From contig SADC01000260.1 in NCBI GenBank assembly GCA_004194705.1, positions 62,001 through 126,000 on the forward strand: a DNA stretch of 64,000 nucleotides, written 5' to 3'. The stretch comes from Ditylenchus dipsaci (lineage: Eukaryota; Nematoda; Chromadorea; Rhabditida; Anguinidae). Made by a program: the position numbers and the translations under genes. The notes below the pieces were generated by a model that saw only the letters and a list, made by a program, of their open reading frames with translations, did no database searches and was not told the DNA's origin. Position 1 is the first letter of the stretch. Each line of letters opens with the position of its first letter. Below, piece after piece: positions 24,745 to 36,249 of this stretch.

Positions 24745-27700
24745 AGCGCTACTAGCAAATACCCGTATCCTCCATCTCCTTAAATATCTGACCTCCGCAA
24801 AATCGCTCTAACAACTCTCTGGAACATCAAGTTCAGGCTCAGGGCTTAAGCTCTGAGATAGGCCAGCTTACGGAAGTTGTGTTTAATAAATGTCTCACGC
24901 TCTTTCCCTGAGTTTGGGACATATATCGGGGTACTTTTTACTAAATTTAAAATAATGGAAAATCTATGGAGGCGTAGGTGGTTATTCGCTAATGTGAATA
25001 ACCACATTGAATATAACAATATTCAACTTATTACTTATTGTGCTTATTTATTATTGAAATCTGATTCAAGCAAACCGCAAATTCTCAGACATAACAGAAT
25101 TTTACACGAATTCATTGATTCGTGTGACACATACAGTTAACAATCACATCATTGAAAATTTTAAAACTTGTTATTTAGCAAGTTCATTAATTTACTAAAA
25201 CATTTTACTTCTTATCACATAAATATTCTCTTCTACTTCACTAAAATGAAGAACCAAAACAATTGAATGCCTTATTGTGGTAACAACGCACAAAAAATGG
25301 TAAATGTTGTGATGGTTGGTAAACACCCATCCAGTAGTAGCAGAACTGAGCCGATCATCAGGGCCTTGCAAATGCTGCTTTCTCATTTTAACATCTTTGC
25401 TGTCTCACCTTTTCTGCTTATGCAAATGGGCAAAGCCCATCTTTTTGTGCTTCCATTTGAGGATGCTGTTGCATTTCTCCATCGATCACTGCCAGTCTTC
25501 GAAAGAAAGTGTTTAAAGGATAAAGGAGGTTTACAAAAAGAAAAAAGCAAATTGTTCTGAAAATTATTGAAAACCGGAAATAAATTTGTTTTTTGAATCT
25601 TTCAGCTTTAATTGCCATTAAAATTTTTTGGCGCCGAATAATATTTCATTTCTGGTTTTACAATATGCAACAAATTTGTCAGTCTATTTCTTTTTGATTG
25701 ACTAAATTTTGAATACCACACATAGCACAAATCAGAAAAAGTTTAATAAGAATGGGAAATATTTTTTCAAAGGATCATGGTTTTTGCGCGCAGCGACATG
25801 TGCGAAATTTGAATTGGCGGGGGACACTACTCTTTTTAGTCGTTTGAAATGACTTTAAAGAGTATAGTGCAAGACAAAAGAGAAGTACCCCCGCCAATTC
25901 AAATTTGCACATGTTGTTGCGCACAAAAATTATGGTCTTTTAAAAATTTTGAATTAAAAGGTTTGTTAGCGTCATCAAATTGCTGTAATTTTATCAGGAG
26001 GCTCGAATTGCATTAAATCAAATATTTCACAAGATCTGAAAATGGTCAGAAATTATAAGCGAACCATCAACACCTTGAATTAAAGAGATTTAGCATAAAT
26101 CGAAGACAATAAACCAATACAGAAACTGGATTTTCCGTTCAAATAATTAATGTTATTGGCTTTGTCTTGTTCTTTTATTGTTTTATTTCTCTTCTAAATG
26201 CTTTTGATCGATCAAAGAATATTGAATAAAAATTTTAACACGTTTTCAATCCATCTTTTAAGAAAGATTTATTAAAGCTTGTTAAATTTTTAACCAAATT
26301 TATGCGTTGGAAAAAAGCCCTAAGGCTGCTATTAGAAGCATGCTATTTTTTCAAACTTTAAGTGGTCTGAAATTTTGCTTTCATTTACTGTTTATTATTA
26401 ATATCTTGATTTAGCGCTTTCTCTGAGACAAGTATCGATTTTAAGTCTCAAAGTCGTAGTCTGAATTTACAAAAAAAGACATCGGACTCCGGCGTATAAA
26501 AGGCACCAAATTTTACTAGGCTTTAAACTGGTTCCTGTGTCTACACGGCTATAACTGGTATGCCTTTTTAAGAAAACTTACTTAAATTACAAAAAGAAGG
26601 AAAATAAGCTGTTTTGTTTGTATGAATTCAGTTGACCACTTCAGTTTACCATTAAAATATTTTTCGGAGAAAAATGATTGACGAAAAAGCTCTGCTTATT
26701 CACGTACAAATTTTTTGTCAATAGCTCCCGTGCACCGTCTGAAATCAAGCTTTTTTTTCGGTGTAGACAAGGATGTTGAAATAACAGTTGTGAGGCCGGT
26801 TCCGAGTCCTCTCATTCTGCCGTAACTCTACGTCTAGCTCTCCTAGCATGAGACTAACGTGGCTCGCTGCACAGGGATAACTCACTAAGTGATCGCTTCC
26901 CACATAAGTATGCTCTCACTTAAAGTTGACCTTTTGACCTAGGGCTTCAACTGTCCATCCTTGTTACACCCAAGTTAATAAGAATTCAAGACAATTTTCT
27001 AACAAGCTTCCTAGCAAGAAAAAACCTATAGGAAATTTATACCAAAATTGAAAATTAAACGAAAACAAACATCATTTAAAAATGTGCGTGTTTTTTCGCC
27101 CCTCCCTGCATGTGGTTTTGTTTCGTAAGTTCAATTAAGAATTGTAGCTAACTTATATTAACACTCCAACGACGGTTTGAGACAAGCGTGTTATCCGAAG
27201 CAGAATTATATTCTGAATAACTCTGCAAAAACAGATTTCTGTAAGCATTATTTTTTTAGTTTAATATTTATCTGAAGCGCGATTCTCTGCGTTTCGAATA
27301 CCGTATTTTCTCTAATTATCTCCCACCATATGGACCTTATATCTCAGCCTAGAGCAGACATTTTGCTAATCTACTTTTTGCGTTTTCTTGATTGGCACGA
27401 GCACTCCTGATTCACTTTTCAGATTTTGGTTGAGTACCTAAAAATCTCGAAATCGACCTCAAACTTTTCTGATTTTTAGGGGTTGAAAAATAATCTTTCA
27501 TGGGGGTCTAATGGAGAAAATACGGTAAGCTCTTAACTTGTTTATCGCTATTGTCATAAAACTAAAAAATCGGAAAAGTTAGAAGAATTTTTTTTCAATT
27601 ATTATTCTTATTATTATTAATTATTGTTATTCAATTTTTTTTCATTGAAAGACAGCATGTTCAAAAAAACTTTCTCAGATACCTCAATATAGACACGTAA

Positions 27701-28190
27701 CTAAAATTTGGTCAACTTTTATACTTTACACTTTCCTAGTGTTACATAACTATTACAGTTGTAGTATTAGCTTTATTGTGTGATTTTTGTTTCTTTCTAA
27801 TAACTTGACACATTTATTGTTGCCTTGTTGCTTTTTGTGATTGCATTGGCAGAAAGTTATAGAAGAAAATCGTAATATCACTTTCCTGTAATTTGTAACA
27901 ATTTTTTTCGTATAATAAACGTTGTATAATGAAAAAGTTTCAAAATTTAATAAATAATTGTAGTTAAAATAAAAAATTTAATTCACGCTTATTTAGTGTG
28001 TGCACATAACATCAAAAACAAACTAAAATTTGCAAAACAAAAATTCGAATTTTTTTTGCCTAGCCAATATTCAAGCCCGGCTGACCGCAAGCTGCAAAAT
28101 TCCACACTAATGTGAACTATCTAATAGTTCGCTAAGATTTAAAATTTGGCTGTGACATATTTCGATCACGATCTTGATGTTTATAATTTT
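24745..28190. other. Intergenic, mostly AT-rich
   Basis: Includes a palindromic MITE (25770-25945), an inverted-repeat pair near 26758 and 26972 (GGTGTAGACAAGGATG), and a TACCGTATTT-family MITE (27300-27530). 25195-25600 is less AT-rich and open in several frames, but I recognise no domain in it. Confidence 0.45.
27300..27532. repeat. MITE of the TACCGTATTT family
   Basis: Ends TACCGTATTTTCTCTAATTA and GGAGAAAATACGGTA. The core GGACCTTATATCTCAGCC is shared with 43710-43730. Confidence 0.65.
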
Positions 28191-28192
28191 AC

Positions 28193-28372
28193 AGTTACAA
28201 TCAACTCTCGATAATCCGTCACTCGCTAATACGTCACTCTCGATTATCCGTCACCTTCGTTATGCTTTCTTTGGTTTTGCCTTAAGTAAATAAGGCTAAT
28301 CCGTCACTTTTGATAATCCGTCACCCCACGGCCGGTCCCAAGGGGTGACGGATTATCGAGAGTTGACTGTAT
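28193..28372. mobile_element. Pogo/Tigger-type MITE
   Basis: Termini CAACTCTCGATAATCCGTCA and the inverted TGACGGATTATCGAGAGTTG are followed by ACTGTA. Internal GATAATCCGTCA / GATTATCCGTCA units are repeated. Confidence 0.65.
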
Positions 28373-28544
28373 TTGATATTGCAAGTTTAACTGTAAAATA
28401 ATAAAAAATTTCATATTCATGTCAACTGTCAGAAAGTTTGCTGAAAAATAAGTTCGACTGTAATTAATTCAAATATTTATTTGAATGTCAACTATCTCAC
28501 AATTATTTTAAGTTAAAACTTTTACTCTAACAAGTTATGATGCC

Positions 28545-29025
28545 TTGACCTGTAGTTGAAAGGCTGCAACTGAAAGCACACAGCAAAGTACTGATTCCCC
28601 TTAGTGAATTTGTTCCAGTCCCCTAAACAAGGCAAACTTTCAGCGAAAAGGTGTTTGCGCGCATCAGATTTTCCATCAGATGCATGAAACATACTTTGAA
28701 CCATTCTGGAACACCCCAAACCGCCATAAATTTTCCGGTTTTTAGGACGGTTCGGGGTAGTTTACAAAAAGGTTTTCAGGGTTTCTGGTCACTCTGAAGC
28801 GAAATTTTTCATGTCGTCTTATAACAAAACAATTCGTTTACCCGTAAAACGCCGTAAAAGTTTGACTTAAATTGCACAAATAATTAATTTCACTGAGGGA
28901 AATCTAATAGGAGAAACGAGTAATTTACTCGGGTAATCGTAATTAGTAGTAATTTATTTGAAATCAAAATTTATCGGGGAGGGTTAATAAATTTACTGTG
29001 GAAAATCAGTATTTTGGTGAGTCAT
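28545..29025. mobile_element. Diverged member of the GGCTG(T/C)AACT foldback family
   Basis: Left end GGCTGCAACTGAAAGCACAC with AAAGTACTGATT. The right end at 29000-29025 is the inverted AATCAGTATTTTGGTGAGTC ... TTTTAGCC. The same ends occur at 34291-34605 and 35400-36243. Confidence 0.55.
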
Positions 29026-29606
29026 TTCAATTTTAGCCTGATTAAAATAACAGAAAAAAATTTCAAAGTTTTTTGTGTTATTGACTTCAGTAAAAAATTG
29101 CAAATCTACGTTTGTTTTTAGATCAAAACTAAAATAACATCAAAATTTCTTGTCAAGCGAACCAGAAAAATGTAAGAAGAATTTCCAGTAGTAAGCTGAC
29201 CATGATTCATTTGTTTGTGTCCAGCCTGTCCATTTTTTTGCTCTAAGGCAACAAAGTGTTGAATGGGCGGTGGCAGCGGCGACCATTATAAATGGGTATG
29301 GATGGAACTGCGGCAAGCAAAAGTGTTGTAGTACAAAACTAGTGCATTCAATAAGAATATGTCTGGAGAAGGATGGGAAACATAACTACTAAAATAGTTG
29401 TTGGCTGCAAGCCGAACACAAAAGTACAAGCATGGAATTTGGAGCAAACATAACCTCTTTTGGTTACTTGTACTAGTCATATTTTCCTCGTCTGTGCCCA
29501 GAATTTTTCGGGTTTCTAGCGTAGATGTATATTTAAACCTTCCCTTAGTCGTTGCATTATTGTGTATTTGGTGCTTCATTGGTGTCACACATGCATTGTT
29601 CCACAG

Positions 29607-32600
29607 CCAATTATTACTTTGCATGATGGACATATTGGACTATACGATGGCTTGATGGAAACTCAGTATACAGGTGAAAGGGACTTCGACATTTTTCGGC
29701 CGGGCATTTTTTCGTCAAAAAATTTTTGGCCGTCATTTTTTGGCTTTACTTTTTATGTGTCGAGAAAATTCTGTTAGCACACTTGTTGTAGATAAGGCTC
29801 AGGGGTTCAAAATAAACTATTAACAATTGACGTCTGATTGCAAAATTTAGGATAAAAATGTTCACTCTGGACTCCCACTAATAAGAGAGTTGAACATTTT
29901 TCGGCTCAAGTGTCCGACTCAATGTCAGACTGGGCATTTTTATCCACAGTTTTATATTCAGATGTTGATTGTAAATAGCTCATTCCGAAGCCTGAACCTT
30001 GGCAACAGAATGTTACTGACAGGATTTTTTTTCTCAATGCAGAAAAAGTACAGACAGAAAATGACGGCCCAAGAAACTTCGGCCGAAAATGGGCTTTAGT
30101 TTACAATCCTCCCTAAGGTATGTGAGTGCGCGCATCTCTAACTCTCAAGCCCCAAGCCCCGAAGTGGGCGCAGGTGGCTTGAGAGTTAGAGATGCGCGCA
30201 CTCACTTACCTTAGACACGATTCCGAGAAGTGCTCTTGACCATAAAATGCATATAGAGTCTCTTTTTGCCACTGCCCAGTTGAAAATCTTGGTGAGGTAG
30301 TCAAAGAATACAGATATTAAAATTTCTAACGTTCTGCCATAAAGTGGCCCTTTCTATTCCATTCCTCTCCCTATACAGCCCTTAATCCTTTTTAATTCAA
30401 AAGGCGCCAATTTAAATTTTTCAAATTCTGACAAAAAAATCCATGATACCCAAAAACCCTGTGGTTCGAAAAAAAGTTCTTTCTGAGAATCAAAAAAAAT
30501 CTCATGAAATCGGGTCGAGTAAGACGAATATTAGGTTATCTGCTCCATCCGACCACTCCCCGTGGGGGATTGTAAATTGCAACCGAAAAATGTCCTAAAC
30601 CCAGATGAAATGTTAAGCAAAAAATCAGGCTTTCATGACACTTATTTAAAACAATATCTGTTTTTTTGAAACCTTTAATGGTTTATGGTAGGGTTGGGTT
30701 CGATCAATTTTTTCGGATCAGTTGGTTTAAAAAAACCGGGTTCCTTTTTAAACCCGGTTTTGGGTTTGGTTTTTTTAAATATTTTTCAGTCAGTTAACTT
30801 TAAAGTATTCGGTTATTTTTGTCGCAAAAATATTAGTATTTTACTTATCTCATTCTTCGATTTCGGTCGTTTCAGTTTTCGATGTGGCTTTTATTTTTCA
30901 GAAAACCCGGTTTTTGGTTAACCGATTAGATCCAACTCTAGTTTATGGTTCATAAATTTAATTTTCAGGAACAGTCACTGCTGGAAGACCGTATACTCTG
31001 GATATCTATATGGGTGTGCTTTTAAATTCAACTTTAAAGGGCCATGATTCTTAGGACCACGGTCACCCTCCGCCAGTTTATTTATTTTTCCTGCTTATTC
31101 TCTACGGACTTTTCAACTTCCTTTCTAACAAACCTAAGCCTAAAATGAAATTCTAGGCCTCGTTGGTTAGAAACCAAGTTGAAAAATCCGTAAAGAAGTT
31201 CAATAATTAATCAAATGATTGAATTGGCGGCGATAACCGCTGCGCTCAAAAACCATGGTCTTTTAAATGTTTTCGAATAATAAAAAAAGTTGTAGGCAAC
31301 ACTGATAGGTCAGTAATTTTTTTATTTATAAAACTTTAATAACAAATTATGTAAAAACAGATATGACTATGTGATTGACCAATGCACCTACAACCACAGG
31401 CAGACTTTTATTGACCAATTTGGGTGTGTTTACCAGTAATTTTAAAACTCTGATCGAAATATTTTAATTTCAGATGCTTGCAAAATATAATATTTTCTGC
31501 AAAAATGGGAGACTGACCAATACACCAATGCGGGCGCCATCAAACGCACATTAGTGCACTTAGTTGCCGAAGAATCTGTTCTGTACTTTGAATGTCAGAT
31601 AAAAGTGTTAGAGTGCTGTGGATGTGCTGAGGTAATAAAAAGTTTTACTGGCTTTTTCGGGTTGCTAGAATATGATTTTACTCTGTGACAATTTTCAGCA
31701 GTCCTGTGAGCGGCGGCCTTCAATTAGCCAGTATCCTATTCATCCTGTGCCGTTGACCTGTTGCGGCAATAATATTCCGATTATTCCACCTCCACCTCCT
31801 CCACCTGCCATATTACCAAGACACAAAGACTGGTTTGGGTTGTTGCCTTGGTGGTTGTGGCTGATATTTTTGCTGTTTTTGCTTTTGCTACTCACTCTAT
31901 TGTGCTGCTTACTAGCGTGTTGTTTGGCGAGAAATAGAGGCAAAGTGCATGCTAACAAGGCTATTGCTCCAATCCAACAGCAACCACCTCCAATATTCAG
32001 GTTTTTTTTCAAAATTTTCAGCAAATTAAAAAAATAAACTTTAGGGTAGACAAAGTGGCTCAGACAATACCCGAACACCGCCAGATCAGTCAACAAACCA
32101 GTTTGACAACCACAATTTTAACAATACATACAAAGAGTGCAACCACCTTCAGTTTGATGACCATGCTAGTATTTCTTTGAATGATCAAAGGCAGTTTCAA
32201 GACAGAAGAGCCACTGCCAGTCAAGAATATGGCAGAAGAAGAGGAAACGAGAGAGCTTATTCAGGACAGTCAAACAATTTTGCCCATCCTTTTTATTCAT
32301 CACCCTACTTGGATAGCAGAGAGCACTGGGAAGAAAAGGTCGAGGAGTACAATGAAAGTGTGATCGACACTACTACTCATTATGGTAATATATATATATA
32401 TATATTTTAGTGGGCGGCTTCATAAAAGTGCCGAAATAAACATAATAATACTTTTTCAAATGCCGTTGTGTAGCCAATCTTTTTTGACTTCATTGTCATG
32501 CGATGTCAAAAAAGCTGCAAAAAATTATAAGTTGAATTATTAACGTTAACATTAGAATTGTAAAAATTTATCGAAAAATGACTTATAAGTTTTTGAACAA

Positions 32601-34870
32601 TATCATATGAGCCAATCTTTCTTTCAAGTACCTTGTCTCTATCGTAGTCAACACTAATGTGTTTTTTCACAAAATTTTGCGATTCCAATACTACCCATTG
32701 ATACCGAACCTTTAGTATTTTTTAAGGTTTGTTAAGATCGAAACACGCATGAAACAAAAATTATATTAAAAACCACATTTTATGATTATTTCGTCACTTT
32801 TAGGAAGCATTGTACAATCTACTTTATTATATTATCAAAAACATTTAAAGTTTGACTTTAACATAGTCTTACCGGGAGATCTTTTTAACTATTTCATAGT
32901 TAATTAACATTTAGGTTTGGAGACCCGGGAGTTATTTTCCAGTTTCACAATATCGGAGATCGTATAAAACATAGCAAACGATAAACGATATTCTATTAGA
33001 TGCAAACAAAGTAATAAAATCCATCCGTTTTAGCAACACTACATCAAAATTCAATGAGTTATCGCTTAAAGGGCCATTGCCGTCTCCGACAACGGTTTTC
33101 CCCTCCAATTCAAATTTTTTTCTTTATCGTTGGACTTACGTACGAATTTTTCAACTTGGTTTCCAACAAAACTACACCTAAAATTAAATTCTAGGGCTTG
33201 TTTTGTTAGAAACCAAGCTGAAAAATTCGTACAGAAGTTGAATGATTAGGCGAAAAAATTGAATTGGAGGGACAATTCAAAACAGGTGGCAATGGCCCTT
33301 TAAATACCCGTTCTCTTCATCTTCTTCAGCATCCACCTCTTCTTCCACTTCGAGACATGCTGGAGCATTCTGCAGCATAAGCTCACCCCCTGGCACTTGC
33401 CCGTCTTCTTTGATGCAATGAATGAGATGATAAAGAATCTTTATCAAACACTGATATTTATTTCTAATTCAATCCTTTTCAATAGTATGCCAATCAAAGG
33501 TGTTAGGATCTAAATCCCAGAGTCTTTCCCATGTGCATTGGTATGCCATTTTCATTAGTTCTTCAGTCAGTCTTTCGCAGTCTTTCGAAAAACCTTGTGG
33601 ACATAAGATCTTCGATCTTCACTTCCATCGTGGTAAACAGTTAAATCGCAATCTAAATTGATATTAACAACCACAAACAAGTCAAAACAATCAATTTTTA
33701 ATTGAATAAGCAATAAGTCAAGTTAAAGAATGAAAGTATGAAACAATACAATGGAAGTTTGATTTGCATTTCCTTGTTGACCCAGTCACGAACAATTTTT
33801 TCATGGATGAAATATGCTTTAGCGGCGTTTGCTTTAGAAACGTCACTTGCGTACTTGATGACTTTTAGGTTGAATTTATTCGTATACGACTTTAACTTCC
33901 TTGCAGTTCGAAATCTCAACAGCATCTGAAAGGATAGCAATATCAGCCTCTATTCTAGCTGAAAAAATATGGATTGTGACATTCTCATAGCAACAATTAG
34001 ATGCAAGAATTATGTGAATTCCAAATTAATTTTACCAAATCAGTTCATTCGAAAAATTCGTGCAGGTAAAATTGACTTTTGGACCGGGAGTTTTTAGAGA
34101 TCGGAGAGTTACTTTTCGATCAACCCCTGGACCTGGGAGTCATTAGAGACCAGGGTTTATCGGAGACGGGGAGTTATTGGAGGAAATACGGTATTTTAAG
34201 TTTAACTGTAACATTGTCTAACCTATATATCTCCATTGACTATTTCATATTTAATTACCATCTCAAGTTTAATTGTGATGTAGTCAAATGGCTGTAACTA
34301 AAAACACGCACCAAAATACTGATTTCCCGCAGTAAATACATAAATAAGAGCAATTCTCAGTGTTTTCCAAATTGTAAATTTTTTTTTGGATCAACATGTA
34401 GCCCTAAATCTCTAGTTTCTAATGAGCTATTAACTGGCTCAGTGTGTGAAAGTGAGAGCACTAATGGTTTTTGAAAAACGCGAAGTATTTTCGTAAAAAT
34501 ATATGTTCTTAACACATTGAGCCAGATGATCGAGAATTACTCTTGTTTATGTATTTACTGCGGGAAATCAGTATTTTGGTGCGTGAAATCAATTTTAGCC
34601 TAGTCGAATCAATCGACCAATATTCTGTTTTTAACTGTAATATATTTGCGCATTAACTGAAATAGAGAAATATACTATAATAATAGAATGGTATTTGAAA
34701 TTTAAAGAATTTGAAATTCCCAGCTTTTTTTAAATTTAATCACTTTTCTAGAGAACTATCCACCGCCGAATGACGGAGAAGGCTCATCTTCGATAAGAAG
34801 AACTAGATATGTGCCTGTTCACCGCACTTTCGAACCCTTACTGAACAGCGGCAATTTCAACGAGAACTAG
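29607..34870 (+). CDS. Single-pass membrane protein with ZP-like ectodomain end and proline/arginine-rich tail (N-terminus not found)
   Basis: Exons: 29607-29673 (PIITLHDGHIGLYDG), 30969-31013 (GTVTAGRPYTLDIYMG, joined in phase), about 31515-31631 (AEESVLYFECQIKVLECCGC), 31699-32000, 32050-32384, 34752-34870. The YFECQIK and clustered-Cys pattern resembles the C-terminal half of a ZP domain, which is common in nematode cuticlin-like proteins. 31699-32000 encodes a polyproline stretch and a strong membrane span (WLWLIFLLFLLLLLTLLCC) with Cys next to it. 32050-32384 is hydrophilic, rich in Q, R and N. The last exon reads ENYPPPNDGEGSSS and stops at 34868. The reading into the third exon is blocked by a stop just upstream, so its 5' edge is uncertain. 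One missing T near 34838 would let the tail continue as LTEQRQFQRELEEQFVRRQ, charged and apparently coding. A first exon with signal peptide was not found. Confidence 0.6.
29678..30604. mobile_element. Foldback element with CATTTTTCGGCC arms
   Basis: Left end GGGACTTCGACATTTTTCGG and right end CCGAAAAATGTCCTAAACCC are inverted. Extra CATTTTTCGGC-type units lie at 29720-29760, 29895-29945 and 30050-30090. Possible 9-bp duplication AGGTGAAAG / AGATGAAAT (7 of 9). It includes the small palindrome at 30105-30222 and directly abuts the splice donor at 29673. Confidence 0.55.
30105..30222. repeat. Palindrome with GCGCGCATCTCTAACT arms
   Basis: CTAAGGTATGTGAGTGCGCG and its inverse flank a GC-rich centre (CCCCAAGCCCCGAAG). 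A relative lies at 39840-39952 inside another foldback element. Confidence 0.65.
31040..31265. repeat. Diverged TTAAAGGGCC MITE
   Basis: Starts TTTAAAGGGCCATGATTCTT and ends AACCATGGTCTTTTAAA. The centre carries TTTCTAACAAACCTAAGCC and its inverse, as in 20903-21140. Confidence 0.6.
33068..33302. repeat. Palindromic MITE, inverted copy of 20903-21140
   Basis: Terminal CTTAAAGGGCCATTGCCGTC and CAATGGCCCTTTAAAT. The likely TTAA target is part of the terminal palindrome. It sits next to the pogo-like relic at 33310-33930. Confidence 0.7.
33310..33930 (-). pseudogene. Pogo-like transposase relic (helix-turn-helix N-terminus and acidic C-terminus)
   Basis: On the minus strand 33770-33930 reads RKLKSYTNKFNLKVIKYA and later EKIVRDWVNKE, the pattern of the pogo/Brinker-type helix-turn-helix DNA-binding domain. 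33310-33640 reads CERLTEELMKMAYQCTWERL, then FDWHTIEKD, an in-frame TGA (33469-33471), then CLIKILYHLIHCIKEDG, and a very acidic run with VEEEVDAEEDEEN, which fits the acidic end of a pogo-type transposase. A frameshift lies near 33585 in a duplicated CAGTCTTTCG. The DDE catalytic core is missing. It is antisense, inside the intron of the membrane-protein gene. Confidence 0.55.
34282..34614. mobile_element. Short GGCTGTAACT foldback element
   Basis: Left end GGCTGTAACTAAAAACACGC, right end inverted GCGTGAAATCAATTTTAGCC, with long complementary inner arms (TACTGATTTCCCGCAGTAAA). Flanks TAGTCAAAT and TAGTCGAAT match at 8 of 9 positions, again a MULE-like 9-bp duplication. It lies in the same intron as the pogo relic. 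Confidence 0.7.
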
Positions 34871-35169
34871 AAGAACAATTTGTAAGAAGACAGCCTAGAT
34901 CTCGATCTCACGAAATTATCACTGAGAGAAGAGAGGAGGAATTTCAAGAAAGGAGAAGTTCACCTGGAAGAGACACCTACAGAGAAGAAATTTTAAAACT
35001 TTGCGCCAGTCATCTGCAATTTGAAGATTTATATGATATTTTTTTACAGAATTTTTTTTTATTAATAATGGATAAAAAATTGAAAAAATTACTGTTCACA
35101 CAAATTTCATTAATTTTTTTGAAAATTCAAAATGTCCCAAATTTCTTCATAAAACTTTTTTAAATTAGC

Positions 35170-35372
35170 TTTAAAGGACCATAGCCGTCTCCGACAACGA
35201 GAATTTCAAATGTTTGAATTCGCGCGGGACAGTTCTCTTTCGTCTCGCACAGCACTCTTTTGACTTGCTTCGATTGACTGAAAAGAGTAGAGTGCGAGAC
35301 GAAAGAGAACTGTCCCGCGCGAATTCAAACATTTGAAATTCTCGTTGTCGGGGACGGCTATGGTCCTTTAAA
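35170..35372. repeat. Nearly perfect palindromic MITE
   Basis: CTTTAAAGGACCATAGCCGT to GGCTATGGTCCTTTAAA. The inner arms (GAATTTCAAATGTTTGAATT, CGCGCGGGACAGTTCTC) pair end to end, with a short loop near 35260. Confidence 0.75.
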
Positions 35373-35397
35373 AAGCCATACAATACCAATATGTTAA

Positions 35398-36243
35398 ATG
35401 GCTGTAACTAATTTACCCCGCCAAATTACTGATTTACCCCGCCAAATTATTTTTTTACCCGCCAAATTTGAATTTTGAGCAAAATACTCGTTTACCCCGC
35501 CAAATTACTGATTTACCCCGCCAAATTGAATTTACCCCGCCAAATTTGAATTTTCGGTGAAATACTGCAGTAAATTTTGCGGGAATTCAGATTTTATAGT
35601 CAAAAATGACTTGGATCGCTCAAAATCCCACCCCCGAGTGGCCAGAAGCCCTGAAAGTTGGTTTTTTGGGGGTTTACTAAAGGGGGGTAAACTTTTTGCG
35701 AAAAATCGATTGAGCGGATCAGATTTCGGGTCCGATGGGCTCAATCGCTCAAGATTCCACCCTTAACCATTCTCAACCATCTTATACCAACCTAAGCACT
35801 GATTTAGGGTAGTTAGATACTGGTCTGAAGCAGTTTGAGATGGTTTAGGGTGGTTTAAGATGGTTGAGAATGGTTAAGGGTGGAATCTTGAGCAATTGAG
35901 CCCATCGGACCCGAAATCTGATCCGCTCAATCGATTTTTCGCAAAAAGTTAACCCCCCCTTTAGTAAACCCCGAAAAACCAACTTTCAGGGGCTTCTGGC
36001 CACTCGGGGTGGGATTTTGAGCAATCCAAGTCATTTTTGACTATAAAATCTGAATTCCCGCAAAATTTACTGCAGTATTTACACCGAAAATTCAAATTTG
36101 GCGGGGTAAATTCAAATTTGGCGGGGTAAATCAGTAATTTGGCGGGGTAAACGAGTATTTTGCTCAAAATTCAAATTTGGCGGGGTAAAAAAATAATTTG
36201 GCGGGGTAAATCAGTAATTTGGCGGGGTAAACAATTTGAGCCT
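35398..36243. mobile_element. Foldback element, TTTACCCCGCCAAATT arrays
   Basis: Left arm 35400-35555 and right arm 36080-36243 carry 6-7 copies of TTTACCCCGCCAAATT in opposite orientation. The arms continue inward as near-identical inverted sequence (to about 35765 and from about 35870), so almost the whole element folds on itself. Ends GGCTGTAACTAATTTACC and AGGCTCAAATTGTTTACC. ATGTTAA flanks both sides. It has no gene. Confidence 0.75.
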
Positions 36244-36249
36244 ATGTTA

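Noticed and set aside
25267..25560. 97-codon plus-strand frame overlapping minus-strand frames
   Set aside because: Composition is mildly gene-like but I can identify no domain or splice structure, so it is left as unassigned.
28522..28719. 65-codon minus-strand frame
   Set aside because: It is the left end of a foldback repeat family seen also at 34282 and 35398.
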